A stretch of 64,000 bases of DNA from Oncomelania hupensis (GCA_036898135.1 CM072511.1:80974058-81038057), one strand, 5' to 3'; positions 1 through 12,128 are shown, numbered from the stretch's first letter. Notes: generated by a model not told the origin, from the sequence alone. Made by a program: numbers and translations.

Positions 1-1090
1 AGTTCAAACTCAGGGAAAGCATGAACTCATGCACACTTTTTACGCGTCAATAGGCTTAGGTGCGTATTGGGCGACGTGAGTTCGAATCCTGACTTTAGCA
101 AACTATTTTGTGCATGCTGGGTATTAGTTGCCAGAGCCTTGAGAAGCTATATACGCTTATAAGTGCGCTATATAATAGCAATCCCTAACGCCACATAAAG
201 AAATCATTCCGTCTCTGAAGCTCCGATCACCCGGGTTCAATGCAGGACTCAATGACATTTCTTCTCTAAATCTACAATATTCAGTATCATTCTAGAAAGT
301 TTAAGTCTATTGGTCAGGACGGGTCAGTTCTGTTCATGTTGCCTATCTTTATGATATTATGATCAGACATCGACAGTATATGTAGGCCTGGAGGGTAAAC
401 GAAAGCTCGAATTTTCATATAACTACAGGTAGGCTACTTTCCTCCTAGCCTGGGAACCCCTCAATCTATCCTACCCTCATTCAGCCAGGCTGTTTTTCTC
501 AACCACTTTTCCGCAACCACTAAGCGAAAATTCAACCTTTCAAACGCTTATCTTTCCGTCCACCGTTACTTTTTCCTTTGTTGAGTCCGGGTCAATTTGA
601 AGGTAGGACAGCAGTTTCAATATTGACACACATGTTGCAAGCCCAGCACTGATGAAAAGATCAGTATGTGTTTGGAAGATGCCAGTAGCGACCAACAAAG
701 GAAATATAAACAGCTGAAGTCTTTGTTTCACCCAGTGAGACGATCACAGGGAGCTGCAAAGACCAACAACGATTAAATATGCAAAACGGGATCGATAAAC
801 CCACAGATTCAATCAATGTTTAAATTAATAGGAATACAGTGTCAATGTGTAAATACATTGCCATTTTAATTTAATTTATTGTATTTTTTAAATAACATGC
901 TTCATCGATAGTTTTGATTAATATTTTCCAATATTTTAGCAATGCACTGGCCATTAAACATTAGTTTTGTGTGTGCAAATAGGCGCAAGGTTCATGCACG
1001 TTAAATAGAATACTGCAACTCCAATTATCCATCAAAATATCTACCTTTAGTCCGGAAAAAAGGTTGCTGGTAACTTTTATATCACTCATG
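1..1090. other. No gene seen; possible SINE remnant near the left edge
   Basis: No convincing coding sequence is seen on either strand. At about 90-105 there is a GTTCGAATCC box like a pol III B box, and at about 160-180 a GTGCGCTATATAA stretch like the 3' part of many SINEs, so 40-190 may be a decayed SINE. No A box or target duplication was found. The rest is unremarkable AT-rich sequence. Confidence 0.3.
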
Positions 1091-1525
1091 TCCTATCCCA
1101 TCCTATCCTATCCCGTAGCTCGAAAGTCGTTGGGGCACCACAGATTATCGTTTAACCAGCTTTCTCCATCTATTCATTCTTTCGCTGTCCTCAGCAACCT
1201 TCACGGCTTCGCTTTGTGTCAAGCCAGTCCATTCTCGAATGTTGTCCTCCCACCTCTTTTTCTGTCTCCCTCTTCTTCTGCCTCCTTATACTGTGCCTTG
1301 CAGGATGGTCTTTGCAAGGCCTGATGATCAAGTGACGTGGCCATACCATCGGAGTTTCTGTTTCTGCATCACTGTGAGCATGTCATCGTGTTGTCCAATG
1401 GCTTGTGTGATGGTCTGTCGGACTTCGTTGTTGGTGATGTGCTGGGTATAGGAAATGCCCAGAAGTCTTCTTTAGCACCATGCTTTGTACTCTTTGTTGT
1501 AGGTCTGCTGTGATGGTCCTTGTTT
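1091..1525 (-). mobile_element. RTE LINE 3'-end fragment
   Basis: On the minus strand this matches the last part of the ORF and the tail of the intact RTE element at 22285-25655. The (CCTAT)n tail lies at the left edge, followed by the complement of the region encoding the WEDNIREW and GHVTRSSGLAK segments. It is 5'-truncated and carries small indels, so it is a dead copy. No target duplication was recognised. Confidence 0.85.
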
Positions 1526-2124
1526 AGATACGGGTACCTGTGATTGCATGCATGTGTGCAGGAGAATTTCTGTTGTTGTTTTTTTCTTTATCGGGAAAAA
1601 AATCGGATTGTGTCTGAATACAGTTCGGTTTTTTCTAGTCGGGTACTTTTCCGTCAAATTATATGTAAGCTTACTCCAGCAATTCTTTGGCCCCCATTTG
1701 TTCCCCTCCCATCTCTTCCCCTCCCCTCTGCAAGGCTTATGTTTAACGGATACCCACAATCAGGAAGGACGCGGCCTTCGAATAATTATAGACCTACGTT
1801 AATAGTGCTCGGCATTCCAAAGTTTTAGCTGAGATGTGCAAGGTAGGCCTATATATCTTAGTGAATTTTAAGGGACTCCTGCATTCCACAGTTTTAGTTC
1901 CCGATATCTGATACCTAGGCCTATAGGCCTACCTCAGTGAGATTTAGTGGGCAGACAGGTCAGGAGACCAGATGACGGGTTTATTTGCACCTAAATTAGA
2001 GATAAAAGAGTAAGGCTTTCCCGATTGTTCCCATACACCTAGCTATAAACAGGCCACCCGAAATTGCGGTAACCCATGACGACAGTGGTCCTGCCTATCT
2101 GAATGGTCAAGTACTTACTGTACT
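1526..2124. other. No gene or clear element seen
   Basis: Short overlapping ORFs exist on both strands, but none has a recognisable domain, and their composition (poly-T, CT-rich) argues against coding. The sequence directly abuts the inverted-repeat element that begins at 2125. Confidence 0.4.
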
Positions 2125-5100
2125 CTGCCGTGAACTGACAAAACCGAGCAAGTCCACAAAACCTACTTTCGAGAAAATCGACGTTTTGTGTTGCGCTATA
2201 TTACGCGATCGTTTCTGGAAGTTTAAGGGCATATTATAATGCAATTCCTCGATTTAAGAGTGCATACCTTGAATGTTAAAGAAATGTTTGATAGATTTGA
2301 TGTTTTAAGACTATTTGTGGACTTGCTTTGTTTTGTCAGATTATTCTTGAGATAGATCTTTGTTGAGAACATGACAAAACCAAGCAAGTCACCCGCTTGG
2401 TTTTGTCAGTTTATTATTAAATTAAATCCTTGTTAAAAAAATTCACAAAACCAAGTAAGTCAAATCCGCTTGGTTTTGTCAGTTTATTATTAAGTAAATC
2501 CTTGTTTTCAAAATTCACCAAACCAATTAAGTCCCATAGGCCGTTTCGTTTCTTTGTTAAAAAGTCTGACGAGATGAGTCACATAAGTTGGGTTTTGTAA
2601 GATGTGGGTGCGGCAGTTACAGTGAGTGTATATGTGTGCCTGTTTATTGTTTTTAACCATTCTTCATTGTTTTTTTGCTCTTCCTTCAAAATAATATTAG
2701 ATGCAGCCAATTTAATTTTAAAATTACAAAACTATTTTCCTTTCAGTTTCCTATTGTAGCGATCTTCCTGCCTTTACACCACGTGTATGTCTTGTATTTT
2801 GTTGCCCTTGTTGTGTGTCTGTAATATATTTGTTGCTGTTTGTTTGTGGGTTCGGGCACTGAATAGAATAGGCCCAATGTTTCCCGGCGTGTCGTAAGAG
2901 GCGACTAACAGGGGTAATGTTAGCACGGCATTACTGGGCGAAAGTCTTCTACACAGAAGTCACCGGCCAGGGCGAGGAACCTCACGTTGCTACAGGTTCA
3001 ACGACCACGTGCTCGGGGCCAAGGCGAGCCACACTGTATTCGTGGATTTCGGCTGTGCCCAACAGCCTGGAGAGGATTGGGCACCGCCAGGTCCTTTTTT
3101 GCCCAAGACACACTACATGCATGATGACACTATCCACTAATTCCATACCGGATAGGTCGTCGCCCGGCTCAAGGACCGCGCCTTCCGTTGGCCACCAGGA
3201 CGGAGCTGTTAAGTATGCTACTGCTGGACAATTTAGCAAGCTCCGCACGAGAAACAACATCGTCATAGGAACCTGGAATGTCAACACCCTAACTGCGGAA
3301 GGAAAATTAGAAGAACTGGCCCACGAGTTGGACCGCTATCGATGGAACGTTCTAGGCATTAGCAAACTGCACTGGAAAGGCCTAGGTGAAACAACGACAG
3401 ACAAAGGCCACAAGCTCTTTTTCAGCGGTAGAGATGACAGGCACGAACACGGCGTTGGATTCTTGGTCCACAAGAACATTCTAGCCACTGTCATGGGTTG
3501 CCGCCCAGTAGACTCATTACCATCCGCTTGAGAGCAGCCCCTTTCAACATCACCATCATCCAGACCTATGCCCCAACATCAGACTATGACGACAGCGAAG
3601 TGGAGGATTTTTATGAAAATCTACAGGCGGTCCTTGACCAAGTGCCGAAGAAGGACATAGTCATAGTGCAAGGCGACTGGAATGCCAAGGTTGGCCAAGA
3701 TGCGCACCACAACTGGGGAGACACATGTGGACCCCACTGCAACAACGAGACAAATGACAGGGGTCTGAGATTCTTGGAGTTTGCCAGATACAACAATCTG
3801 GTACTGGCAAACACGCTTGGTCTCCACAAAAACTCCAGACGATGGACATGGCACAGTCCCAGGGGGGGGGGGGGGGGGGGGAGCATCACAACCAAATAGA
3901 CTACATCATGGTCAAGAAACGCTTCAGATCAAGCATCACCATTGGCAGGACACGCACTTTTCCAGGAGCAGACATCGGAAGTGACCACGATCTCTTGATG
4001 ATGTCTTTCCGGCTCCACTTGAAGAGAGTAAATACTGCACTAGACTGAAGTTCGACCTGGACAAACTGCAAGACCCGGAGGTGGCAGAACTATTTCAGGC
4101 CACAATTGAAGGGAAATTTGCACCACTGCTCATTTTGGGGGCTGGTGAAGTAGATGTCAACACCATGACCACCACTTTCAACTCAGCTGTGACAGATGCC
4201 GCCACTGAGATCCTTGGCAAGCACCGACCAAAGAAGAAGCCGTGGATCACACCTGAACTTTTGGATCTGTGTGATAAACGAAGAGAGATTAAAAAAAAAA
4301 GAAAGAAAAAGAACACCTCACAGGGAGCTGATGTCTACCGAAAAATCAACAATGACATCCGAAAAGGCATGCGCACAGCAAAGGGATAACTGTATAGAAG
4401 ATCAATGCCAGGAAATAGAGAACAGTCTGAACAAGAACAACAGCAAGAAGGCCTACCAGACTGTAAAGCGGCTGACAAGTTTCAAACAGCCCAAAGTCTC
4501 CACGATCCAAAGCAAGTCTGGCTTATGCCTTACAGCAGAACAAGAAGTCTTGGACAGATGGACAGAGTACTGCTCTGACCTTTACAACCATACACCAAAT
4601 GGAGACCCATCAGTTCTAGCATGTCCCTCGAGAACATAGAAGAAGAAATCCTCCCAATTCTCCGGGAAGAAGTTGAGGCAGCAGTGCAATCGCTAAAGAA
4701 AGGGAAGTCAGCGGGAGTGGACAACATACCCGCGGAACTGCTACAAGCAGGAGGAGAAGCGATGATTGATGCCCTCACCATTATCTGTAACAAGATCTGG
4801 CAGAGTGGAGAGTGGCCTATACCATGGGCCCAGTCGCTTGTCATCACTCTTCCCAAAAAAGGTAACCTTCAGGAGTGTGAAAATTACCGCACCGTCAGCC
4901 TCATCATCCATCCCAGCAAGGTCCTCCTGAAAATATTACTCAACAGGTTGAAACCCCAAGCTGAACAAATCATAGCTCAAGAACAAGCTTTATTCAGGGC
5001 AGGGCGAAGTACCACTGAACAGATTTTCAACCTCAGAATAATCTGTGAGAAATACCTACAGCACCAACAACATCTATATCATGTGTTCATAGACTTCAAG

Positions 5101-6739
5101 AAAACGTTTGACCGAGTCTGGCATGCAGCTCTATGGGCAACAATGAAAGCGTACAACATCAGACCTAAAATTATTGAAGTCATCAAAAACCTGTATGACA
5201 AGGCTACCAGTGCAGTCCTCCACAACAGCGCCATCGGGAACTGGTTCAGAACAACAATCGGTGTGCGTCAAGGATGCCTACTCTCTCCAACACCCTTCAA
5301 CATCTTCCTAGAGCGCATCATGTCAGTTGCTCTTGCAGATCACGAAGGCACAGTCAACAGGGGGTAGAGCAATCTCCAATCTTTGTTTTGCGGATGACAT
5401 TGATGGATTGGCTGGAGAGGAACAAGAACTTGAACAGCTGGTACAGAGGCTTGACACCACCTCCAAAGCTTGTGGAATTGAACTAAGTGCAGAGAAGACC
5501 GAAATGATGACCAACAACACCAATGCTGAATGGCATCAACACTGACATCAAAGTCCAAGGCCAATCCCTCAACACAGTGCACAGCTTCAAATATTTAGGA
5601 GCCATTGTATCAGACAATGGGTCCCGACAGGAAGTCCTCTCCAGGATCGCACAAACAACTGCTGCCCTGACAAGGTTGAAGCCCATTTGGAAAGACAGGA
5701 CCATCATTCTACATTCCAAAGTAAGACTGCTGCGCTCCCTTGTCATCTCCAACTTCCTATATGCTTGCGAAGCATGGACCCTCACAGCAGATCTACAACG
5801 AAGAATACAAAGCATGGAGATGAGGTGCTACATAAGACTTCTGGGCATTTCCTATACCCAACACATCACCAACGACGAAGTCCGACAGACCATCACACAA
5901 GCCATTTGACAACACGATGACCTGCTCACAGTGGTGAAGAAACGGAAACTCCGATGGTATGGCCACGTCACCAGATCATCAGGCCTTGCAAAGACTATTC
6001 TGCAAGGCACAGTGCAAGGATGTAGAAGAAGAGGGAGACCGAAAAAGAGGTGGGAGGACAACATTCGAGAATGGACTGGTTTGACACTGAGCGAAGCCAT
6101 CAGGGCTGCTGAGGACAGAGAGAGATGGAGTATGCTGGTTAAACGATCATCTGTGGTGCCCCTACGACATCAGGGTTACGGGACAGGATAGGATAGGATA
6201 GGAAAGGATAGTTTGTTTGTTTATTTCCACACCTCGTGGAAGTTGCCGCGTAGGCGGAAGATCTACAGGATCCTTCATGGTGGGCAGGAAAGTTCATGAA
6301 GAAAACTCTTTTTCAAAAAGCCGAACACGTCCTTTGCTGACCGAAATTTCGTCATCATTTTCACAGGAAAATAATATTGCACAGCAGCAATAACATGGAT
6401 TCTCACTGGTCCACTTTATCTTAAGGCGCTTTCTCATTGGTCGGGAGGACTTACTTTTCTTTGTCAGATTATTGTAGAAAATGACGTCATCATGCCAACT
6501 CGAGCATCAGCCAGAGGATCGCCGAAACAAAATCGCAGGGGACTTGCTTGGTTTTATCAGTTTATTCCCCCACTTAAAATTTTTTTAACAAGGACTTACT
6601 CTATGATATCTCCAAATCTAAACATAGTTCGGATTTGATTTTTACAGGTAAGATGCGTCATTCTCTTGCAAGTTTGATGGCGCAAAAAACTCATTTTCGA
6701 CCTTAGGTGGACTTACTCGGTTTTGTCAAATCACGGCAG
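2125..6739. mobile_element. TIR DNA element with many subterminal motif copies, split by an RTE LINE
   Basis: The left end CTGCCGTGA (2125) and right end TCACGGCAG (6739) are inverted, and the match continues inward through TGACAAAACCGAGCAAGTCC on both sides. TACT flanks both ends (2121-2124, 6740-6743), a possible 4-bp target duplication. About ten variants of TGACAAAACCAAGCAAGTC occur in both orientations at 2136-2600 and 6449-6730. The LINE at 2848-6210 sits inside; without it the element is about 1.2 kb and encodes nothing visible, so it is presumably non-autonomous. The superfamily is not recognised. Confidence 0.6.
2848..6210 (+). pseudogene. RTE-type LINE, near full length, ORF broken
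   Basis: This is a second copy of the element at 22285-25655, containing the 5' leader, an APE-type endonuclease, a reverse transcriptase and the (GGATA)n tail. GTTTGTTTGT is duplicated at 2838-2847 and 6211-6220, which defines both ends and shows target-primed insertion. Relative to the intact copy, 7 bases are missing near 3512. The sequence around 3862-3883 is replaced by a run of about 22 G, and further frameshifts split the reading frame at about 4050, 4390, 5367, 5545 and 5909. Recognisable protein segments include GTWNVNTL (endonuclease start), GKSAGVDNIPAELL and DIDGLAGEEQELEQL. It is inserted into the TIR element at 2125-6739. It cannot encode a functional protein. Confidence 0.92.
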
Positions 6740-6744
6740 TACTG

Positions 6745-7398
6745 TGTGCGTATGCGTTTTTGGAACACCACTGGTGGTTTGCTGATATTACAATGTATAC
6801 AGATAGTAATAATATTATCCGTACCGAAATTCACAGCAAACGTCTGTCGCGAGGCATAAGAACAACAGGCAAGTTGCTTTTGGCACTCCCATTACATAAA
6901 ACAAGTAATTGCATTTAAAACATATTTTGTGTTGTGGTGGAAACAATGTTTGCCATGACTCTCTGACACCCCTACCCCCACGCTCCCATACCACCCAATT
7001 CATGAAGTATCGCATAGCTGTCCAAGATGTGTTTGAGCGATGGGGTAAAGGATAGATCTTTCTCTCTCTCTCTTTGATAGCATAACGGCGTTCGTGTGTG
7101 CACATGTCTGTATGTATGCCTTTTGCTTTCTACAACGCGCCCATGATGCTGTCCTCAAGCTAGTTCGTGTCTCTATTATTCGCTATCACAGTATTGTACA
7201 TAAATCAATGTTGAATCCAAAAAATAAAGTTATTAAAAAAGAACTCACAAGCTAGGTATCAACGAAAATAAATCTACATATACATTTCGGAATAAGAGAC
7301 CAAGTTGGCTGCGTGCAATATGTTCCAGCTGTGACTGTTAGTAACTTTTGAAAAAAAAAAGTCTCTTTTTATTCCTAGTTGTAAATCTAGTGCCCTGT
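6745..7398. other. No gene or clear element seen
   Basis: There is no convincing ORF; the 96-aa minus-strand ORF at 6815-7105 has no recognisable domain. There is a short CT run near 7060 and otherwise unremarkable sequence. Confidence 0.4.
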
Positions 7399-7977
7399 GG
7401 GTTCGGGCACTGAATAGAACAGACCCAACGTTTCCCGGTGTGACATCGTCAAAGGCCGAGTATCTTATTTTGACTGAGAGCGACTGGGAGCATTCTGATT
7501 GGTCGACGCATTACAAAATTCGACGCATGCGCACAGTGCTATCGTAGTCTTAGTAAGGATTAGGGTTAGGGTTACGACGACTAAGAACATCGTGAAAAGG
7601 CCGGCCCTACTTGACCTGGCGCAGGCGCAAAGGCGCCAGGCCTAAATAAGATACTCGGTCGAGCTGCGATGTTACACCGGCGTGTCGTAAGAGGCGACTA
7701 ACAAGGGTGATGTCAGCACGACATCACTGGTCGAATGTCTTCTGCACAGAAGTCACCGGCCATGAGGGTTGCTGAGGCTTCGTTCAGTGTCAAACCAGTC
7801 CATTCTCGAATGTTGTCCTCCCACATCTTTTTCTGTCTCCCTCTTCTTCTGCCTCCTTGCACCGTGCCTTACAGGATGGTTTTTGCAGGGCCTGATGCTC
7901 TGGTGACGTGGCCATACTATCAGAGTTTCCGTTTCTGCCCCAACGACCTTTGAGTTACGGGTAAGGATAGAATAGAT
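7399..7977 (+). mobile_element. Internally rearranged RTE LINE fragment
   Basis: The segment starts as the plus-strand RTE 5' leader (GGGTTCGGGCAC). It is interrupted by the CCGG-flanked MITE at 7439-7676 and resumes with the leader to about 7763. It then runs about 20 bases of plus-strand 3' ORF (CCATGAGGGTTGCTGAGG), switches to minus-strand 3' ORF sequence from about 7781 to 7936, and ends in plus orientation with a degenerate GGATA tail. The central ORF is lost. The switch of strand within the 3' region suggests template switching or foldback during reverse transcription. Confidence 0.75.
7439..7676. mobile_element. CCGG-targeting MITE, copy 1
   Basis: A 238-bp insert with ends TGTGACATCG and CGATGTTACA is flanked by CCGG on both sides (7435-7438 and 7677-7680). 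The empty site is visible in the RTE leader at 22330 (TTTCCCGGCGTGTCG). It is homologous to 32237-32531, which sits in an unrelated repeat with the same CCGG duplication. It contains TTAGGG-like repeats and no ORF. TGT...ACA ends with a 4-bp duplication fit the Ginger group of DNA transposons, but no transposase is present to prove it. Confidence 0.85.
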
Positions 7978-8876
7978 AGAAAGCTAGGATTGAAAAGCTC
8001 CACTGAATCGCGACTGTCGAATAATTGATATTGGCTATTCACACGGGCAGTGCCGTCAGTTAGCTAACAAACATGAAAAAGGAAATTATTCATCCATTTG
8101 AGAGAAAGGACCTAGTGGTAGGTGATCGACATGGCACTGAATATTTAGGCGCTGGCTGGGTCACAAGCACATTAATGAATCCCCACTCTCTGCAAGGTCC
8201 TTTTGTATGTAGGTCTTCTATAGAGACGATCGAAGTACATTTGTACAGTATTCTGATAGTACAGAGGCATCGCACACTGCGTAGCTGAGACTCGATGTGG
8301 TTTTTGTTTGCCTCTCACTAGTGTGCTTATAGGTCAACAGAAGCGTTAGCGGCTCTCAGTTACCCTGCGTGGAGGCATCGCTCTCGTAGCTGACACAAAA
8401 TATATATACCGTCCGTGACTCAGATCACCAAGAACGCATCAAACGCTTTCTGTTAATTCATCCGTGACACATCTACCATGTACTATACACTATATCTCCC
8501 TGTCCTGTTACGCCTACGCCAAGAAGTAAATACACACAGAAAAAAAGAAGAAATAATAATAATAATAAAAGTAAGGAAGGAAAAAAAAGATGAAAAGAAA
8601 AAAAACACGAAAGAAATAAAGGAAGAAAGAAAGAAAGATTCTAAAACAAAAGGAAGAAGGAAGGACAGAAATAAATAAAAGAATAGCCCAGAGAGAAAAA
8701 TAGGACATAAATAAAACACGAACGGCAGTTGGAAATGCAACCAAACTCGGCACAACAAGACATTGAGAACCAATTAGTATTCGCTATACTGACGCACAGT
8801 TAGCAATGAGGCAACTAGCAGCATTCCACCATTACCCGTACCACGATTTAAATAACTTATTCTGGGATTTAAAGAA
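7978..8876. other. No gene seen
   Basis: Only low-complexity ORFs occur here, for example the Lys/Glu-rich one at 8478-8678 that arises from an A-rich tract. No element boundaries were recognised. Confidence 0.4.
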
Positions 8877-8986
8877 CAACTTTCTCTCTCAGAGGATTGT
8901 CACGTTCTTTCAAACCGGTTTGTTCGGTTAGTTTCAAAATGTTTGCAGTAAGAAAGAACGTGACAGTCTTCTGAGAGAGAAAGTTG
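8877..8986. repeat. 35-bp inverted repeat (hairpin-forming)
   Basis: The arms 8877-8911 and 8952-8986 are complementary with two differences, both of which would be G-U pairs in one RNA strand, and are separated by a 40-nt loop. The arms contain a CT/GA stretch and a GTCACGTTCTTT core. It could be a foldback element or a hairpin transcript; there is no coding content. Confidence 0.75.
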
Positions 8987-9368
8987 GCACGCGTTAGAAG
9001 TACTGTACGTGGAGGGACATGTTTGGTTTGGAGTATCAGGGCCACCATCCTGAAAACATATAGCTAGATCGACGCTATTCAGATATCCTCAATATACCCA
9101 GAATGATCGAGACCAGTACTTTCAAACCAGGGAATGAGCGAGCAACCAGGACACGGAGTTGGAAGAAACCATCCCTTTGAGTTTGCCTGCATACACGTTA
9201 TCACAAGCTGTTTATCATAAACCAACAGTGTTCATATTAAAGTGTGCTTTTTCTGCGTGGGCAGATACAATCTCTACAATTCCTTTTTAGTGTCACATTA
9301 GTGAAGTACTCTCTCCGTTAAGAAAAAAAAAGTGCTTGACATACTTATAGCAAAATAAAAAGTGATTT

Positions 9369-9729
9369 GTGACAACCAAGACTAAGAAGCATGACCACAT
9401 CACATCCGTTCTAAGGGATCTCCATTGGTGGCCTGTTCACAAGCGCTCCGATAATAAACTCTTGTCCCTTGTCTACTGTAGCATGGACGGGAGTGCACAA
9501 AGTTATTTACGTGAGCTTGTTCAACAGCAAATTCCCTCTCGAGTCTCCGATCTGCCAACAATTTATTGCTGCATGTGTTAGTGTCGAGAGGCTTAGGAAG
9601 AAAACTCTCGGAGCAAGATCATTTGAATGTAATGCACTTTTGTGGAATAGATTACCTCTCCACTTGAGGGGATGCAGCTCCAAGAACACTTTGAAAAAAC
9701 AGCTGAAGACCTTTTTGTTTAAACAATAA
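9369..9729 (+). pseudogene. CR1/L2-type LINE reverse transcriptase C-terminus, decayed
   Basis: Two overlapping frames together resemble the end of CR1/L2-type LINE ORF2. The first (9369-9581) has HITSVLRDLHWWPVHKR and SYLRELV; the second (9469-9729) has RSFECNALLWNRLPLHLRG and LKKQLKTFLFKQ before a stop. The shift between frames shows it is broken, and no catalytic RT motifs remain because the copy is 5'-truncated. About 100 bp downstream the GCGCTTTACAAGTGGA segment leads into a (CAT)n array, as in the tails of such LINEs. Confidence 0.75.
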
Positions 9730-9829
9730 TTCAGTTTCTCTGTGGCATCTTATTATTTATGTTGTTGTTTTATTTATTTTTGAGCGCACCGAGCATGCTG
9801 GGGCAGGATGAAGTCTTGCGCTTTACAAG

Positions 9830-9869
9830 TGGACATCATCATCTCCATCATCACCATCACCATCATCAT

Positions 9870-9930
<61 letters not shown>
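9830..9930 (+). repeat. (CAT)n microsatellite, probable LINE tail
   Basis: A nearly pure CAT/ATC run immediately follows the decayed LINE 3' region. It gives long poly-His and poly-Ile ORFs that are not genes. Confidence 0.9.
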
Positions 9931-10985
9931 TACTTCGTTATTTTTGCCCTTCAACTTGGACAAAGCATCGTTTGTAGCATCGACCATCCCATTTACCTAG
10001 AAAGCATAGTTTATCTTATCAACGACAATGTTTATCCGCTACCATCTTCCTCTCCGTTTGTATCTGGTACATTTTCTTTCTTTTTTTTTCCACACCGTCT
10101 CTTTACTCTGAAGAATACCATTTGAACCCTCTTCTTCAAATATCGCGAGCGTTGCTCATAGTTATCGTTACTCGATAACTGAATAGTTTCAAACAGCCAC
10201 CCTCTTATCCTTACCTTCAAGAAGCAAGGTAACTTACTGCTATATCATCAACCATCTACATAAAAGAGTATGCCACATCTGCACTATTTCTCTTTTTATA
10301 TTAACTTTATTTTTCTCTACATTACATTACATGATTATTGCTTTAGGTCCAGCGGACTCTTCCGAGCCAAATCAGGACCGGACAACCCCTGATCCGCATC
10401 AAAGATCTGCTGAAACAACCCTAGTGGTAATACTGAAAGCTCTCCACCAGCCAGTCGTTTTACAATAAAGACATCCCACGCAGGGGACGCTGAGGCTGTA
10501 CTCTAATTTATCGAACCCCCATTTACAAAAACAAAATAGAATACAAACATCATTATAAATTCTCAACAAAACACATACATATAAAATGCCTACATTGCTA
10601 AATAATAACATCACAAGAAGCCCTAGTGACCACCTGGCAGAAAGCGTCCAATATTCCTAAAGCTGATCCAACAGACCTCATACACAAATAAGGAGTCTTG
10701 TCCCGGAAGAGTTTTCAAGAAAAAAGGTAGGGGACTGGTCTAGCGACGAAGAAGATAGTATAGCAGATTGATAGAACAGAGTAGGAATGAGAAAGAGCAA
10801 ATGAGAAAGACAGCGACAGTGGGAATTTAAAGCACTAAACTTCCAGAAAGTGGGGATACTCAGCGTTTCCCATTACGCACATATGTGCGTAATTCACGCA
10901 TAAAAATCGGAAGATGACGCAAAGATTTTGATTAAGAGGGTCCCACGGACGCACACGTTGTTGCGCCCAGCGAAAGTGTCGTACC

Positions 10986-12051
10986 CAGAGCTGCCAACCA
11001 CTACGGAATTTCCGTAGTTTACTCCGGAAATGAATACGCGGCTACGGAGCTACGCAAATCGAAAATTTACTACGGAAAGTCAATTTTCGACGATAGTATT
11101 ACAGTTTTAACGAGTTTTATTGAGCGCCTGTGCCTCCCGTAGCACCTCAAGGTCACGGTCATTCGGTTTACGTGCACGGAGTAATAGATCACGCTCCCAG
11201 TGCATGTTAGGAAATTCGACCAATCACCGTGAAGTGGTTTTGCAAACGGCCAATCGCTGCACAAAACCTCGACCTTTCTGTGACACTTTCGTTTCCGGGT
11301 CACTTCTACACTGCGAGAAGAAAAGTTTGTGTGCGGCTTATTTTGAATCCGTGATGCCAAAAAGAAAGAAAACTAGCGATGAAAGCCCAGAAAAAAAGAA
11401 GAGGACAGCAAATCAAGAGTACAGGAAAGAGTATTCTGAAAAATTTCCGTGCATCACTGCGTCATCGAGATCAAAACACAGCGTGTATTGTACAGCGTGC
11501 TTGGCAGATTTTAGCATACAACATGGCGGCTTCCACGATGTGACGCGACACGTGAATGGCAATCGTCACAAAAGTCGTTGCCCTGATCCAGAAAAGTTAG
11601 TCCCTGTTCAGTCGGTAGCCACCTTCTTCCAGCCCGATATGGATCTCTCAATAATTCGTGCGGAAACACTCTTCACGACCTTCGTTGCAGAGCACAATTT
11701 GCCTGCGTCGGTAGCAGATCACTTCAGTAAGTTAGTGAAGGCAATGTTCCCGGACTCCCAAGTTGCCAAGAGCTTTGCATGTGAAAGTGCAAGGCTGCCA
11801 CCAGATTGGGCCTTGCTAAAGACTAGACATGTTCCCAGAGAGAGAATATAGCAAGTTCAGTAAATGTGGAGTATTGTATGAAGTGTGTCATCTTTCCTTG
11901 CAACTGTGCTTGTTTAGTAGTGTGTGTGTATATGCATGTCTTCGTTAAAAAAAAAAAAAAAGCGAGGACGTATGGCTACTGAAAATGTCATAAAACTACT
12001 GAAATTCAGAATTTTTGCTACTAAAAACTTTTTTGGGGGTTGGCAGCTCTG
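10986..12051 (+). mobile_element. Non-autonomous hAT transposon with BED zinc-finger ORF
   Basis: The termini CAGAGCTGCCAACC (10986-10999) and GGTTGGCAGCTCTG (12038-12051) are perfect inverted repeats. The flanks share CGTACC, consistent with an 8-bp hAT duplication carrying one difference. Subterminal TACGGA/TCCGTA and ACTACTGAAA motifs occur at both ends. Inside is a short BED-domain ORF (11354-11851); the catalytic transposase is missing, so mobility would need a helper. Confidence 0.87.
11354..11851 (+). CDS. BED-type zinc-finger protein of a truncated hAT transposon
   Basis: This 165-aa ORF from ATG 11354 begins with a basic tract (MPKRKK, EKKKR) that could be a nuclear localisation signal. 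A BED-finger-like region follows at about residues 25-75, with the pairs C-T-A-C (VYCTACLADF) and H-V-N-G-N-R-H (RHVNGNRH) that would bind zinc. Next comes VATFFQ, a feature of hAT transposase N-termini, and RAETLFTTFVAEHNLP. In autonomous relatives this leads into an RNase H-like catalytic domain; here the ORF stops at 11849-11851 before it. The protein could still bind the element's ends or be a repressor, but that is inference. It lies wholly within the hAT termini at 10986 and 12051. An upstream in-frame extension to 11120 exists but lacks domain similarity. Confidence 0.75.
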   Translation: MPKRKKTSDESPEKKKRTANQEYRKEYSEKFPCITASSRSKHSVYCTACLADFSIQHGGFHDVTRHVNGNRHKSRCPDPEKLVPVQSVATFFQPDMDLSIIRAETLFTTFVAEHNLPASVADHFSKLVKAMFPDSQVAKSFACESARLPPDWALLKTRHVPRERI

Positions 12052-12081
12052 CGTACCCCCACGTTATCACAGTGGACGTCG

Positions 12082-12082
<1 letters not shown>

Positions 12083-12128
<46 letters not shown>
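12083..12128 (+). repeat. (CA)n microsatellite
   Basis: A pure CA run lying between the inner hAT and the right end of the outer hAT-like element. Confidence 0.95.

Noticed and set aside
2848..2950. HDV-like self-cleaving ribozyme at the RTE 5' end
   Set aside because: GGGTT can pair with GACCC and GTCG with CGAC, but the order and lengths of helices do not fit the HDV fold and the 3' half of the second helix has no room for P4. Not supported.
8478..8678. Lys-rich 66-aa protein
   Set aside because: Arises from an A-rich low-complexity tract; no homology pattern.
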